Shown in pieces: positions 42,950 to 42,977 of a DNA stretch of 42,977 bases (positions are counted from its first letter, which is position 1; each line of letters opens with the position of its first letter). Position numbers and translations under genes: made by a program. The DNA comes from JBBRCX01 sp038204465 (GTDB lineage: Bacteria; Planctomycetota; Phycisphaerae; Tepidisphaerales; Tepidisphaeraceae). Under the pieces are notes generated by a model that saw only the letters and a program-made list of their open reading frames with translations, made no database searches and was not told the DNA's origin. The stretch covers positions 1-42,977 of the forward strand of contig JBBRCX010000035.1 of NCBI GenBank assembly GCA_038204465.1, in the 5' to 3' direction.

Positions 42950-42977
42950 ATGTCATCATCATCATTTGCGTTGCGGC
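42950..42977 (+). CDS. Start of a gene running out of the window
   Basis: ATG at 42950 with AAGGA eight bases upstream (42937-42941) opens MSSSSFALR and stays open to the end. Hairpins GGGTGA/TCACCC and GGGCC/GGCCC lie just upstream. Too short to identify. Confidence 0.45.

Overview
The window is a high-GC chromosomal segment. The best guess for its source is a member of the Planctomycetota, perhaps Phycisphaerae/Tepidisphaerales. This is inferred from the mix of genes: an excisionase-type HTH fused to a receiver domain, a large zinc-ribbon membrane protein with a protease-like tail, an FHA protein, a secreted HExxH peptidase, a Tat-exported intradiol dioxygenase, many lipoproteins, scattered small operons and a solitary rpsD. 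No rRNA or tRNA gene is visible. One complete insertion sequence is present; there is no prophage and no CRISPR array.

Layout. 1-2.7 kb: the end of a YihY/BrkB membrane protein, a PilZ protein, an orphan C-terminal piece of a lipase maturation factor, and a lipoprotein-type truncated haemoglobin. 2.7-5.5 kb: a compact sulfonate/nitrate-type ABC importer operon (binding protein, ATPase, permease) behind a promoter that carries a palindromic operator-like site. 5.6-8 kb: two lipoproteins (one without a canonical start, one with an EF-hand) and a two-TM protein of unknown function. 8-13.6 kb: rpsD with a long leader, then a signalling cassette (HTH-REC regulator, HDOD-histidine kinase, REC-GAF protein). 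13.6-19.4 kb: PhyH dioxygenase with an AraC regulator, a GNAT, PolX, and an IS inserted exactly at the polX stop codon. 19.4-27.3 kb: zinc-ribbon membrane protein, galU, a P-loop kinase, a GxxExxY gene framed by inverted copies of a short GCGAAG-rich repeat, a glucuronokinase-like GHMP kinase and a polytopic membrane protein. 27.3-32 kb: ThuA-Gfo/Idh fusion, intradiol dioxygenase, clpS, FHA protein, HELTH peptidase. 32-37 kb: a promoter with a boxA-like element and a roughly 670-nt leader containing a MITE-like inverted repeat, then acnA, converging on an NAD-type isocitrate dehydrogenase gene. 37-43 kb: a minus-strand c-di-AMP (ydaO-yuaA) riboswitch in front of a 72-aa orphan gene, a SpoIIE phosphatase, a secreted protein, a GNAT, a dimethylformamidase-large-subunit-like protein, a gene-poor stretch, a small basic protein and the start of a further gene.

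The most striking non-coding feature is the riboswitch. Its conserved 3' core is nearly identical to the ydaO motif, its 5' end coincides with the start predicted from a TTGACA-16-TACACT promoter, and an alternative hairpin competes with its P1 stem. Other structures worth a look are the 147-bp inverted-repeat element with 6-bp flanking repeats, the rRNA-leader-like promoter/boxA upstream of acnA, and the repeats framing the GxxExxY gene.
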